From positions 159,059,227 through 159,123,226 of the forward strand of contig JAVHZZ010000004.1 in the NCBI GenBank assembly GCA_036250195.1: 64,000 nucleotides of DNA. Reading direction: 5' to 3'. Origin of the DNA: Mixophyes australis (lineage: Eukaryota > Chordata > Amphibia > Anura > Limnodynastidae). The notes under the pieces were generated by a model that saw only the letters and a program-made list of their open reading frames with translations, did no database searches and was not told where the DNA came from. The position numbers and the translations under genes are program-made. Shown piece after piece: positions 1-11,523 of this stretch. The number at the start of each line of letters is the position of its first letter. Positions within the stretch are counted from its first letter, which is position 1.

Positions 1-1280
1 ATCGTACAGCTCCAGCGGCAATGGAGCATTTTGAGGAGGAAACAGCCAGACAACCTCATTGAATTAAGGGCAGAGATAGCTATGCGTAAGTTCGCTATTA
101 ATTCCACTGTCATATGCAAGTGCCCCATTGATATAATATTGTATATAGTATACTATAACAAAATATCACATATAACATATTCTCCAATCCAAAACAAGAT
201 GGCTTATAATAAAAGTTAATGCTCCAAAGACCACACTTGCTAGGTCTTAGTCACTTGTGTGATTAACTATTTTACATGTCAAGTCAAGGCCATATGAAAC
301 TAGTGTAGTGGTGTGTTTTTTGGACCAATGATGAACCATGTGTGTTCTTGGATATTTCACATTGCAAGCTAACATTATCTGCATGTCTCTATGTATGTTT
401 GAGACAAAAACAATTCAAAAAAATCTTATTTTTTCAACAGGATGCCAACACATCCCTCGCCATGACCACTGCTGTAAGGAGAGGCAACATGACCAGTTGT
501 CCAAGGAGGAGGAGGAAAAGGGGGTGGCCCATGATGAGGAGGTGGCTCAGGGGGAGGAGGAGATGGCCCAGGAGGAAGAGGTAGTCCAGGAGTAGGAGGC
601 AGTTGCAGCCCTGGAAGAGAGCCACAGTTTCTCCAACTCCCCATTCTTCTTCAGGAGCCAACCTGAACAGGCTGAACAGCCACAGGTGCTGGTTGAAGAG
701 AGTAAGTATCCCCACTGAGGAACCTTCTCCCCCCCCCCCACACTTCTTGTCTTTTGTGCAGCTGGCCGGTACAGCAGTGGCTGGCTTAAAAATTGTAGCC
801 TTGGTTGTGAGATTCTGCTTAGCTACTTATTGGCTGGCTTAAAAATTGTAGCCTTGGATGTGAGATTCTGCTTAGCTGCCTAGTGCCAACATTTAAATTG
901 AGAAAAAAAGAGAAAAGATGCTGTCAAACTAACTAGCCACACACTATTATAATATATACTTCTGATTACTGCTGTGTTCAGCATAACAAAAATCTTTAGC
1001 CCATTTTTTACTTAACATACCATTTTTGCACTCTACCGAGCTTGCAAAATGTATTGAAGTACACCCATAGACCAAGTATTCCACCATATCAATGCATTAA
1101 AAGTGCATTTTCTAATAAAAAGTCGTTTCCATTTTTGCAGCTCATGAGGTGTTGATGTTGACTCCAAGACAGAGATGGAGATCTTTTCATCTTGTTGAAG
1201 AGCAGATATACTGTATTACAATGCCTCAAAAGGAATACAAATCATATATTGTGTGGTACATAAATATTAGTACTAAATAA
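1..1280 (+). CDS. Possible 3' part of a spliced gene, three exons
   Basis: Product not recognised. Proposed exons are 1-85 (5' end outside the window), 441-701 and 1141-1280. Introns start GTAAGT (86, 702) and end in pyrimidine-rich AG (439-440, 1139-1140). Splicing phases agree: the leftover C at 85 joins GA at 441-442, and the A at 701 joins CT at 1141-1142, keeping one frame. Exon 1 reads as a charged helix-like stretch (ELRAEIAMR). Exon 2 is rich in Glu (runs such as KEEEEKG, GEEEMAQEEE). Exon 3 is open to TAA at 1278-1280, and AATAAA overlaps the stop (1276-1281), with others near 1411 and 1424. One in-frame TAG at 593-595 interrupts exon 2, after which the frame stays open to the donor. 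It could therefore be a pseudogene, a gene ending in exon 2, or a chance alignment of splice signals. An accessory gene of a DNA transposon is another possibility. Confidence 0.38.
777..884. repeat. Two-copy 53-bp tandem duplication
   Basis: The segment beginning TGGCTGGCTTAAAAATTG occurs at about 778 and again 53 bp later with two or three differences. It lies within the proposed second intron of the gene model. Confidence 0.8.
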
Positions 1281-1281
1281 A

Positions 1282-4200
1282 TTGTAAGCACATTAAAAAT
1301 GCCCTTTTACCTATATGGCGTTCAGTTAGACTTATAAAACACTTTTCCGAAAGAGAATGAAATACATTGAAACCTCAGAATACATTATATAATATAGCAC
1401 TGTAAAATAAAATAAAAATATTTAATAAAGAATTGTATTGCACATAGATTAAAATATAAATAGTAGACTTATCTGAAAGAATGTACGAGTTCCTGAGTGG
1501 TTTAGATGCTGTTTAGGTGTTACCCTTGCCATGCAGGTACACATAGAAGTGGCAGGTCCACATAGAGTCCAAGGACCTTATCCAATGTGACAATTAAAAA
1601 AATAAAGTCCACCTAAAGTTCTCCCCTTCATGTATCATCCAGGAGACTTCCTCAAAGAATCTAGTCCTCAAGGTGGATGACATGAAGAGCGAATGATCTT
1701 CCTTTACATTGTAGCAATGATTAGAATGTCACATGATCACAGCAAAAATAATTAAGTGACACAATTAAACATTTAAAAAAATATGCCACGAAAATCATTC
1801 TCGTATTGCTGTATAAATATATAAGATAAAATAAAATTAAAGCAATGCATATTTAGTACCAGTGATCGAGGTAGGCATTTAGAAGTGGTGGTATGCAAAT
1901 TTGGAGTGAATGACCTGGAACTTCCTAAGCCTCCCCAAAACCTTTTGGAATTTTAATCATGTAAAATGAATCTTACAAGCATTTTAAGACTTTATAGTGT
2001 AAGATAAAAATAATTAAATATTGCAAGGTTATCTGCCCTGTGTCTTCCACTCCTCCTCTGTCCAATTACCTGTTCCCTATGTCCATTCAGCTCACCCTCA
2101 TGTCTCCTTTGTTGCTTGAACTTTCCTTATCCCCTCCTCCTGTTTTTCCCTCTCATCCGCAACAGAGCAAATGGAGATTGTCTTTATAAAAGCTGTGGTC
2201 AGCAGCCCCAGCTGACTTAATTAAAAATCCTTAATATAATTAATAAGAAGACATAAGTAAAATGTTATTTGCCGAATTAAAGGAAAAAAAACACTTTTTA
2301 GCTGGCTTTTGAGGACTTGGCATAGGACATGAGAGAATTCCAGAGGTAGTCAGCTAGTTGTGAACCCTTGGTGAGGTTGGGAGTACATTGCAGTGAGGGA
2401 AGATTGTACTCACCTCTTGTGTTGAAGGAGGAAATGATGGGTCCATTACTGTTTAAAGTAACCATTTGCATTCCTTAAGTGGTGCATCTCTGTCACTCAG
2501 GCCAATGGTGATGGAAGAAGAAACTCCAGGGGACTATCTGTACCAGATCTTTCTACTTTCAGTTGTTCCTGATGATAAAAAATGACAACTCTTTAGCAAT
2601 CAGACTGGTGAATAAGGTAGACCTAATTCTATCCGGCTCCACTCTCTTACTTTCAGCAGAAATCAGCTACAAGCTCCAATGCTGGTAGGCTCTGGTGCAG
2701 GATGGACAACACTTGGTGGGGCTGCAAATCAGCAGAGCTAAGTGTGGGACATAGACAGCACCTGGTCTGTATTAATAGCCGAGCAGAAGGTGTTAGCTGC
2801 TCGGATTGCTTAAAATTGGCCGCTAGTGCAGACCACAAGTGAGACAGTGGGAGCTCTTAGGCTAATATGTGACCTATGGGCACCGGTGAATTAATGGGTG
2901 CTAGTTCCTTTGCACTTGAGGTTTATTAGGCACTTGGGTCCCTCAATGGAGACAGATAAAGAGACCCATGTGTTGAAGCTTCTGAAAGCCACATATGCCT
3001 TGATCTGCTTCATCTCTCATTCATATTTGCAGTAGACCTCACTGAATAATTGGGGAAATGTGGCAGTATTTCATACCAGCACATACTGGCTTACTTTGAC
3101 CACTGCATAGTACATATTAAAAGAATAGTGCCAACATTCTGAATACTTTTGATTCTATAAAGAGGATGTGTGAGTGTGTGTGTTAAAACTGGAGATAGAA
3201 GCCTCAACATAACAATTAGAGCACTACACACGCAACACATGGCTTTTTTTTCTCCAAATTTTAGACAGAATTTTTATCAAGGCGACTATAGCTACCTACA
3301 AACCAGCAGATGCTCATTAAGTCGAAACAGAAATGACTGATGATTTCTTTTTTTGATCATTTGTAGTTGACCCTTATAGTAGCACAGCTGTCAGTGACAT
3401 AATAATGACTCATAAGAGCTTGCTATGCAACCAACATATACAGAGGATCCTATTAGATTCCAACAGCTTGCTTCTTAGACTTTGTCATATTGGACTTCCT
3501 TTTTATTACATCTTATAAGACTAAGTACTGGGCTGGACTTAGAAATCTACAGGAGAGAAGAGGTAACAAAAAACTGTTAAGAGGGCTAACAGATAAACTC
3601 ATACTCGGTTCTCTTTTATCAATTACATTGCTTTATTAGGAACAAAATTAAGAGATATGATTCAAGTATCACCAAGCAGGAAAGCAATTATAAATCAGTG
3701 ATACAAAACGGCAAACAGAAACTGTTGCACAGTGAGCACAGGTAGGGAGTGTTTTGGCTATTCCATAAATTACAGTTTCCCACTGACCATCAATTATTTT
3801 CTGTATAGACCTGTTATAGCACTGTTACTACCGAAAAGGTATTTGATTTTGTTATGCCCACCTGCAAAGTACTACCAAAGAATCTCTAAATTCCATTCTA
3901 CAAATATATTATGGGGCTCAATTAAAGGTGCATGCATATGTACGGAGAGCATATATAGCGAAAAGAATCCTATTAAAAAGTGTATATGTTCAGCTAAATG
4001 CATCTCAAGCCAAGTGTGACAAGTTTATAAACTAACACCCCACAATAATGTATAGAAAGCATAGAGAAATCATTGAGATTGCATAGAGATGTGTCTTGAA
4101 AGTGTTAGTAATAAATGCATTAGCCTATTTGTACAAAATATAGTATTATGATGAATTATCATTTACACAAATGAGAATATTGTCTGGACAGTGTTATTAA

Positions 4201-4308
4201 TAGACAGGAAAGTTCCGTGTTCCATATAAAATGTTATAAATACAAACAGAAATACACTGGCAGTCATTCTAGTACATTAAAAAAATATGCTAATGGAGGA
4301 AGTGTGTT
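1282..4308. other. Unassigned AT-rich stretch
   Basis: No convincing ORF, RNA gene or mobile-element signature seen. A pyrimidine-rich tract occupies roughly 2035-2165. The longest open frames here (fewer than 100 codons) show no protein-like composition. Confidence 0.6.
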
Positions 4309-4592
4309 CATACTTCTGGGTCATGAGTTCAATTCCCGACCATGGCCTTATCTGTGAGGAGTTTGTATGTTCTCCCAGTGTTTGCGTGGGTTTCCTCCCA
4401 CACTCCAAAAACATACTGGTAGGTTAATTGGCTGCTAACAAAATTGATCCTAGTCTGTGTGTGTGTGTGTATGTGTGTTAGGGAATTTAGACTGTAAGCC
4501 CCAATGAGGCAGGGACTGATGTGAATGAGTTCTCTGAACAGCGCTGCAGAATTAATAGCGCTATATAAATAAATGATGATGATGATGATGAT
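4309..4592 (+). mobile_element. tRNA-headed SINE with L2-type tail, 5' truncated
   Basis: The copy begins inside the tRNA-like head; a B-box-like GTTCAATTCCC lies at 4327-4337. The conserved middle (CGTGGGTTTCCTCCCACAC), a GT-rich variable patch, the block around TTTAGACTGTAAGCC and the tail GCGCTATATAAATAAATG followed by (ATG)n come next. At least six other copies lie in this window. The tail matches the 3' end of the L2 LINE at 8.7 kb. Confidence 0.85.
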
Positions 4593-4941
4593 ACTTCCTC
4601 ACTTGTTTTCTGAGCAGCATAGGAGCAGAGTGTCCAGCGAAAAAGCAGTAGAATGGACTGCCAAGAAATAGGGAGGATGGGTAGCAGTGAGGACCTCAAT
4701 GAGAGATAGGAAGAAGAACAGAGAAAAGATTTGAGCAATGATATCCTATGTCAGAGGGAGATGACTGCTGCAAGGCGTAAAGTGATATTCAGGTTTCAGA
4801 CAGAGGGATATTCAGGTATCAGAGAAAAATAGCTAGAGAACTACCTATATATAAGTTCCAAAGGCTTGCACTCACATCAATCAGAATATCATCTGCAGGG
4901 GTGCATTTCCTCAGTGGCTATGTAAATATAAAAGTAGAGAG
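4593..4941. other. Unassigned spacer
   Basis: No coding or repeat feature recognised between the SINE and the inverted-repeat arm that begins near 4942. Confidence 0.5.
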
Positions 4942-5039
4942 ATTCATGATCAACATTTCGATCCCAAAGGGGACCTTTCTCAAGGCCAACCAAGACGCTA
5001 CATAGATAGTCTAAACATATATCACCACCACCAAACTTA

Positions 5040-5718
5040 AATAAACTCTGTTTGTTACCCTCACAAACAATGAGTGTTTGTGAAGGTCAGCACGCAACCG
5101 CACACCGCATAAAATACACTATATATTCTAATCTTTTTTTATTTTTCTATTTTTCAATATTTGTTCATTTTGGAAGGGTCATTCAGTGAAATCTATGTTT
5201 ATAAAAGGGTGTTTGTGAGGGTCAGCATGCAGCTGCACATCACACAAAAAAATGCTAAATGCTATTATATTCTAATCTTTTCCATTTTTTAATACTTGTC
5301 CATTACGGAAGGGTTATTTAGTGAAATTTATATTCAAAAGGGGTGTTTGTGAGGGTCAGCACACAGCTGCACACCCTAGAAAAATTATACATATTCTATT
5401 GTGTAATACTTGTCCAATTTGGTAGGGTCATTCAGTGAAATCTATATTTAAAAATTAATGTTTGAGAGGGTCAGCACACAGCTGCACACCCAAAAAAAAC
5501 TATATATATTAATATTTTTCTATTACTATTACTATAAATAGTAATTTTGGAGCACAACCAGCTCAAAATTACATTATTTTACCTATTTTTAATAATTTTT
5601 AATTAAATCCAAAACCTTTCACGTTTTTTGTAAAACCTGTAGCAAGGCCGAAACATGAACACGGTTTAGAACCAACAACTGTTCAAAACCGAAACATGAG
5701 GGTCAGCACACATCTCTC
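5040..5718 (+). mobile_element. hAT-like element, 3' portion
   Basis: The right end reads GGGTCAGCACACATCTCT (5700-5717), close to the GGTCAGTGACCATCTCTA terminus of the complete hAT at 44.2-47.1 kb. The stretch upstream is AT-rich with ATTTTACCTATTTTTAATAA and 'AAACC'-rich sequence, as at the other hAT ends. The 5' end was not located. The element looks non-autonomous, with no transposase coding. Confidence 0.5.
5074..5500 (+). repeat. Four-unit degenerate tandem repeat (116-135 bp)
   Basis: Units begin GTGTTTGTGAGGGTCAGCA at about 5074, 5209, 5343 and 5459. Each unit carries GAGGGTCAGCACACAGCTGC, which resembles the terminal GGGTCAGCACACATCTCT of the surrounding hAT-like element, so the terminal motif itself seems to have been amplified. 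Confidence 0.8.
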
Positions 5719-5945
5719 GTTAATACCCACATTTCCGCCTTGCATAAGAGTCAGTGAATGTGAAGGGCTTCTGGTTAACAGGTAGTTCACTATGAGTTTC
5801 AGGCTGCAATGCAAATGATTATTGGAATACCCGGTAAGCAGTGCGCACTGTTACGTGGTAACAAACAGAGATTATTTAAGTGTGGTGTGTCTCTGTTGGT
5901 TGGTCATGAAAATGGTCCCATTTGGAATCGAAATATCAACCATGA

Positions 5946-6549
5946 ATTTCTTTGCCGGAAGTCAGTGCATGAATAAAAATTGATCTATAATCACCTAGAC
6001 AAAAATGAGTAAAAGAAAAACACAGAGAATGACGCAAATCAGCTCTTAGCAGCACTACAGTCTTATTTATAACCGGGGGATTTCCCATGAATTCCCAAGA
6101 CCTGAAATAGACTGCAAGCACTAGGACTGTAAAGGTTTTTTAGAGAGGGTGGAGCACATATTTTCAAAATAAAAAATTTAATATTTATTTATTTATTTAA
6201 TGGCCTTATGGGCTATAGTATAGGACATGCTTAAAGCATATCCAACGCTTTTAATTTAGCATATACTGTAAGCACATCTAATGAAAAAGTAAAAATTGTG
6301 AGTACTATTCCGAGTCACATGTATCTTGAGATATGTGCGGCTCGGAATTCTCAGTAAACTACGATACGCAATTTATACATATAGGACGTGATTCAGAGCA
6401 AGACCTATGCCCACTTGCGCTGTGTATATTCTCACACTGCACATGCTTAGAATGTGAAAGTACGCAAATGCAGCTATTTTTGCACTGATGACTCCTCACA
6501 CCTAAAGAGGTGTGATGGGGGAGAGAAAGGGTGCTCTAACGTTTTCATC
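5946..6549. other. Unassigned spacer left of an L2 element
   Basis: Short (TTTA)n at 6180-6200. A phrase GTGATTCAGAGCAA near 6388 resembles termini of gap-type MITEs seen near 10.65 kb, but no complete element could be drawn. Confidence 0.45.
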
Positions 6550-8419
6550 ACAAATACTGATATCTACCACTCCTACAGAAATGCTCTGGACACTGCTAAA
6601 CAAGCATACTACCGATCTCTCATCTATGCTCAGGCTTCTAACCCCAAACGCCTCTTTAACACATTTAACTCTCTTCTGAATCCTCCCGCCCCAAATCCTC
6701 CAACTAACATCAGTGCACAGGATCTTGCTTCCTATTTCAAGGACAAAATAGATAAGATCAGGCTTGAAATTGTATCTCCCTTGACAAGCAATCTGCTCAA
6801 TTCCTTTGTAGCACCCTCTGACACTCTCTCTTCATTTGATCCCACAAATGAAGAGGAAGTTTCTACTCTCTTCTCATCTTCCTACTCTACCTCCTGTCCT
6901 CTTGATCCCATTCCCTCACAAATGGGTAAGTCCCTGTCTCCTGTGCTCATTCCCCCTCTAACTAAAATCTGTAATCTATCTCTTTCTACTGGTATTTTTC
7001 CATCACTATTCAAGCATGCAGTGATTACTCCCATTTTAAAAAAACAGAATTCTGACCCTAACTCTCTCATAAATTACCGCCCCATCTCCCAGCTCCAAGC
7101 TCCCATGCCCCTCCAAGCTTCTCAAGAGAATTGCCTACACACGCCTCACACACTTTCTTACAGCAAACAACTTATTGGATCCTCTTCAGTCAGGCTTTCA
7201 CTCTCAACACTCCACAGAAACTGCGCTGACCAAAGTTGTCAATGATTTGATCACAGCAAAAAATAATAACCAATACTCTCTTCTAATTCTCCTGGATCTC
7301 TCTGCTGCATTTGACACTGTTGACCACTCTCTCCTCATACCAATGCTGCAATCCCTAGGTCTTGAAGGCACTGTCCTATCCTGGTTCTCATCCTACCTAT
7401 CTAATCGCTCTTTCAGCGTTAATTTCTCTGGATCCACCTCTGCTCCGCTTCTTTTATCAGTTGGAGTTCCACAAGGCTCAGTCCTAGGTCCTCTGCTATT
7501 CTCTATCTACACCACTTCTCTTGGAAAACTAATAAGCTCCTTTGGATTTCAGTATCATCTCTATGCGGATGATACACAAATTTATCTATCCTCTCCTGAT
7601 CTTTCACCATCTGTGTTGTCTCGCGTTACTGACTGTCTTTCTGCCATTTCATCTTGGATGTCTTCTCGCCAACTCAAACTCAATCTTTCAAAAACTGAAT
7701 TAATAATATTCCCACCCAAGAACAGAAGCTTCCTGCCTGACATTTCTATTTCTGATGGTAACATGACCATAAATCCCACCCCGCAAGCTCGTTGCCTAGG
7801 TGTAATCCTTGATTCACAACTGTCGTTTATTCCCCACATCAACTCTATATCTAAATCATGTTACATACACCTAAAGAACATTTCCAGAATACGCACATAT
7901 CTGACACAAGACACCGCAAAAATATTAATTCATGCACTTATCATCCCCCACATCGACTATTGCAATTCCCTCCTTACTGGTCTTCCCAAATTCAGACTTA
8001 AACCCCTACAATCTATTTTGCACGCAGCGGCTAGACTGATTTTGCTTACAAACCGATATTCCTCTGCTGAGCCACTCTGTCAGTCTCTACATTGGCTGCC
8101 TGTATTTCAACGAATCCAATATAAAATTCTTCTACTAACATACAAGGCCATCAACAAAATTGCACCGACATACATTTCCTCACTTGTCTCGAAATATCTC
8201 CCTACTCGACACCTCCGTTCTGCACAAGATCTACGTCTCTCCTCCACTCTCATCACATCCTCCCATTCTCAGTTACAGGATGTTTTCCGGGCTGCACCTA
8301 CTTTGTGGAATTCCCTCCCTCGCACAGTAAGACTTTCCTCTAGTCTTCAAACCTTCAATCATTCACTGAAAACCCACCTCTTCAGACAAGGTTATGAGAT
8401 TCCTCAACCATCATCTTAA
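6550..8419 (+). pseudogene. L2-type reverse transcriptase, frameshifted
   Basis: RNA-dependent DNA polymerase domain of the LINE. The pre-RT linker begins near 6571 (YHSYRNALDTAKQAYY), followed by palm motifs FDTVDHSLL (catalytic Asp codon at 7313), [13 protein letters not shown] and YADD (7562-7573). The C-terminal region ([19 protein letters not shown]) extends to the stop at 8417-8419. The first part is in one frame to about 7090 (NYRPIS) and continues in another from about 7115 ([11 protein letters not shown]), so a small indel between them breaks the gene. The second segment alone is open for about 414 codons, unusually intact, so the insertion may be fairly young. Confidence 0.93.
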
Positions 8420-8740
8420 TTTCCCTAGATTACCCTATTGCCATCCTCTACACTGCTAACGCAAGACAACAACCCTCTGACCAACATTGATACACACACA
8501 GCCCACTCAGTACTTTTACCTTTGCAGTCTGGCTGGTCCATTGTGCAATATGATGTAGCACATGCCCTTGTGTTTCTAACTCCCATTGTCCTATAGATTG
8601 TAACTTTTTGAGCAGGGTTCTCTTACCTCTCTGTCTGTATGTATTACCCAGTATTGTCTCATTAATGTTTGTTCCCAATTGTAAAGCGCTACGGAATTTG
8701 CTGGCGCTATATAAATAAATGTTGATGATGATGATGATGA
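6550..8740 (+). mobile_element. L2/CR1-group LINE, 5' truncated
   Basis: A non-LTR retrotransposon copy retaining the reverse transcriptase half of its ORF, a ~300-bp 3' UTR and an (ATG)n tail (8720-8740). The upstream apurinic-endonuclease domain and 5' UTR are missing, typical of incomplete target-primed reverse transcription. The 3' UTR contains GATTGTAACTTTTTGAGCAG and ends GCGCTATATAAATAAATG, the same end as the SINE family in the window. A short tail-only copy lies at 41.3 kb. Confidence 0.92.
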
Positions 8741-9005
8741 ACGTAAGCAATTTACATTATGGGCCTGTTTGAAGAAATTGCATACGAATTCAGAACGGGA
8801 TGTAGTCACAGATAGGACTGAAAAAGAGGTTTTATCTGACGGTGGTCAGGGGCAAGTATAAGCTGTTGCTGTTGATGATGACTGTTGAAGTTTAATAATT
8901 GGATGAAGGTGGGATTCAATATTTTCTGCACCCTGTACACTACAATCAGTTGTGATGAGATTAGTACACAATTGAATAATTATTATTGCAAACAACTTTC
9001 TCTCT

Positions 9006-9509
9006 CAGGAGTCCACCAAAACTATCATACACACACTCATCATCTCCCGCCTGGATTACTGCAACCTCCTCCTCACCGACCTCCCCCAATCTCGTCTCTC
9101 CCCCCTCCGCTCTATACTCAACGCGGCTGCAAGACTCATCTACCTCTCACGCCGCTCCTCCTCTGCCTCCCCTCTCTGCCTTGCCCTTCACTGGCTCCCC
9201 TTCCCCTACAGAATTCTTTTCAAACTCCTCACCACCACTAACAAGGCTCTCTCCCACTCTACTACCCCTTATATCTCCAACCTCCTCTCCATTCACACTC
9301 CCGACCGCTCCCTGCGCTCGGCCAATGACCGTCGCCCCTCCTCCACTCTGATCACCTCTTCCCATTCCAGAATCCAGGACTTTTCCCATGCAGCCCCCCT
9401 TCACTGGAATGACCTCACTCGCTCCATCCGCCTCTCTCCCACTCTGTGCTCCTTCAAACGTGCACTCAAAACTCACCTCTTTCTTAAAGCCTACCACCCA
9501 TCCACTTAA
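9006..9509 (+). pseudogene. C-terminal RT fragment of L2-group LINE
   Basis: Open without interruption from CAG at 9006 to TAA at 9507-9509, but with no start codon because the copy is 5' truncated. It aligns by eye with the end of the ORF at 7.9-8.4 kb: IIHTLIISRLDYCNLLLTDL corresponds to its [20 protein letters not shown], followed by the AARLI and LHWLP landmarks and the HLF-K end. All catalytic motifs are upstream and absent, so it cannot be active. Confidence 0.9.
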
Positions 9510-9818
9510 CCCCTATCTCCTCCGCTCATTCTCCGCTCTCTCCCATTGCCTCAACCGGCTCCTCTTGTACCTGGTCTGTCAACCCTCCCTTAGGATGTAA
9601 GCTCGAATGAGCAGGGCGCTCTTCCCTCCTGTCTCCTTACCCGTTCTTCTGCTCCGTGTCTATTGCATCTGCCTGCCTGGAGTTTCTGAAGTATTGGTAC
9701 TTTTTGTTTATTGTTCTGTACTGTTATACCCTGTATAGTCTACTGTTTGTACTATGTGCGGCGCTGCGGAAACCTTGTGGCGCCTAACAAATAAATGATA
9801 ATAATAATAATAATAATA
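9006..9818 (+). mobile_element. Second L2-group LINE copy, 3' fragment with (ATA)n tail
   Basis: Severely 5'-truncated copy of a different L2 subfamily. It contains the last ~168 codons of the RT ORF, a 3' UTR with GGATGTAAGCTCGAATGAGCAG, then GTGGCGCCTAACAAATAAATG and an ATA-type tail (9793-9818). The tail differs from the (ATG)n of the copy at 6.5-8.7 kb, marking a distinct subfamily. Confidence 0.9.
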
Positions 9819-9974
9819 CTCTATTTATTTTAGTTTGTTTGTAATTGCATGGGAACATTTCCGGTGCTATTAATGTAGTGTTCGCACTTTGCGTACGCTT
9901 AGTTATAATTAATATAATTTTTTCATACATTAAAAAGCCAGCTCACAGGGATCCTAAAAAACAGTTTATACAGG

Positions 9975-10330
9975 TCTAGAGGAGGATAATTGAAGAAGGG
10001 CAGCTGGCAGTTCCAAGTTACAATGAACAGAGGAATCCATTAATGCCTTGTTGAGTTCCTGGGAGGTCATGACCCAGCAACCTATGAATGAAGACCTAAA
10101 TATTGTAACTGTGTATCTCTGTGATGTCACTGCTTTTTACAACTGTACTGTGTATAAATTGTTAAACTCTGGCTTTGGAAGCCAAAGCATTCTGATAGAA
10201 GTTTGTGCTAGTATTAGCAGGTGCATGCGTATGCACACCAAGCTTTGCCTTGTATTCTATTTGCGAATAAAACCTATGTGCTTTGGAACCACAGCGATCA
10301 CATCGGAGAATCTATATTTTAAACAATAGT
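9975..10330 (+). mobile_element. LTR-like segment (TATA, polyA signal)
   Basis: GTATAAAT near 10150 and TTGCGAATAAAACC near 10262 are spaced like an LTR promoter and poly(A) site. The stretch around GCGAATAAA...GTGCTTTGGAA is closely similar to the R/U5 part of the retrovirus-like LTRs at 50.7 and 56.9 kb (in their sense orientation). Ends and target duplications were not resolved, so this may be a diverged or truncated LTR. Confidence 0.42.
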
Positions 10331-10989
10331 TAAGGACATAACAATGATGACACCCGAACTAGAGAACTTGTTGTAATTAAAGGTTTGCGAATGAGTCACA
10401 GACATTTATTTAGACTTGTAGTAGTTGCATAGCCATAGATTAGGACATACTGAGTGTATTGTAGCAAAGATAATACAATATTTTTTCTATGCATGTCAGG
10501 AAATTGTTCCTGCTGTATTAGCTATGTTATTCAAGCTTAAATTATTCAACAGACCTGGACACATCTTCAAATTTGAATATGGTAGACATACACTTGCAAG
10601 TAACTTTTTCAATCCCAAGTTATGCTCACACTTGCCATCCACTCTGAATCAGGCCCATAGTCTTTAACTTGTTGTAATTATCATATGATCAGTATTGCGT
10701 TTTGGAACAGGCACAAAATGGGGATACTCCATCCAATCATGTCAAGTCTTGCATTTTCTAATGTTCTACTTTCATTATAGCCTTATATAGGCCTCTTGTA
10801 TCCTGTAGAGTTTGCAGTTTACCTTATTACTAGGCTGCTTGTTTGACAATATTAGCTATTTTTGGCACACCTGGAAATGTATCGCTATTTTGCTTCTCTA
10901 CTCTTTATATTTGTGCCCTCTTACTAAGCTGCAATACAATAAACTTAAAAAAAAATGAAATTACTAAATGTTATCTTGCAGGGGCAACA
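10331..10989. other. Unassigned spacer
   Basis: Ends of one MITE-like block may be present (GAATCAGGCCC at about 10646), but no partner end was found. No coding signal. Confidence 0.45.
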
Positions 10990-11260
10990 ACACGATTGTC
11001 TGTCCACTTACAACTAGGCCAGAAGTTGCCAAAGGTAGATTTGTTCCCTATATAACATATTTTAGAAATCACCAAATAAGAGACTTCTTACTCTAGGTAA
11101 CTTAAGCAGTAACTGTTTATTTCAGCATAAAATAGCTTAACACAAACGCTAAAGAATCTCTGGCTTCCTGACACACAAGCTTAGACCACAATCCCTCACA
11201 ATTGTCCGGCCGCTAATCAACATCTGAAGCCCCGCCCACCATATCCCACAATCCTTTTAT
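10990..11260 (-). mobile_element. LTR-like segment, minus orientation
   Basis: On the minus strand a TATAAAAGG box (about 11250) is followed after ~130 bp by AATAAA within CTGAAATAAACAG (about 11120) and a TTATTTGG-containing downstream stretch. This is the promoter-to-poly(A) spacing of a retroelement LTR. Neither terminus was defined. Confidence 0.35.
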
Positions 11261-11282
11261 ACACACACACGCGCACACACAC

Positions 11283-11523
11283 TCGCACCACAGCAGTCAC
11301 ACCCATGCCGTGCAGCTATATGTGAACACCTGTCTCCAGGTAACAGCAGGATCATTAACCCTGTCTGTACTTCTCCAGCAGGGAGAAGTACAGACAGGGT
11401 TAATGTACTTCTCCCTGCAGGTCCTGTTCTGGTTAACTTTTCCAATATATATTTGTATATATATTTCAACCTTTGTAGTCTTTATTTCTTGCAATGGTAC
11501 AGGTGCTACTCACATATGCAACT
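11283..11523. repeat. Repeat flanking Tc1 copy 1, with perfect hairpin
   Basis: This ~240-bp non-Tc1 stretch recurs beside the second Tc1 copy at 47236-47503 with high identity, so it belongs to a composite repeat. It contains a perfect 23-bp stem (11354-11376 with 11382-11404) and a 5-nt loop. A CA/CG-rich microsatellite abuts its left side (11262-11282), while a GT run occupies the equivalent place in the other copy. Confidence 0.8.

Larger units (their letters stand above)
4942..5945. repeat. Pair of ~45-bp inverted arms about 1 kb apart
   Basis: The arm at about 4942-4990 (core CAACATTTCGATCCCAAAG) is found inverted at about 5899-5945 with several mismatches. The arms enclose the hAT-like 3' end and its tandem repeats, which suggests either an older terminal-inverted-repeat element with a later hAT insertion or one composite element. 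No target duplication was identified. Confidence 0.5.

Noticed and set aside
426..644. Proline-rich minus-strand open frames at 0.4-0.7 kb
   Set aside because: They mirror the Glu-codon-rich GAG/GAGGAG run of the plus-strand exon.
4570..4592. (ATG)n runs as independent microsatellites
   Set aside because: Here and at the other copies they are the 3' tails of SINE and L2 insertions.
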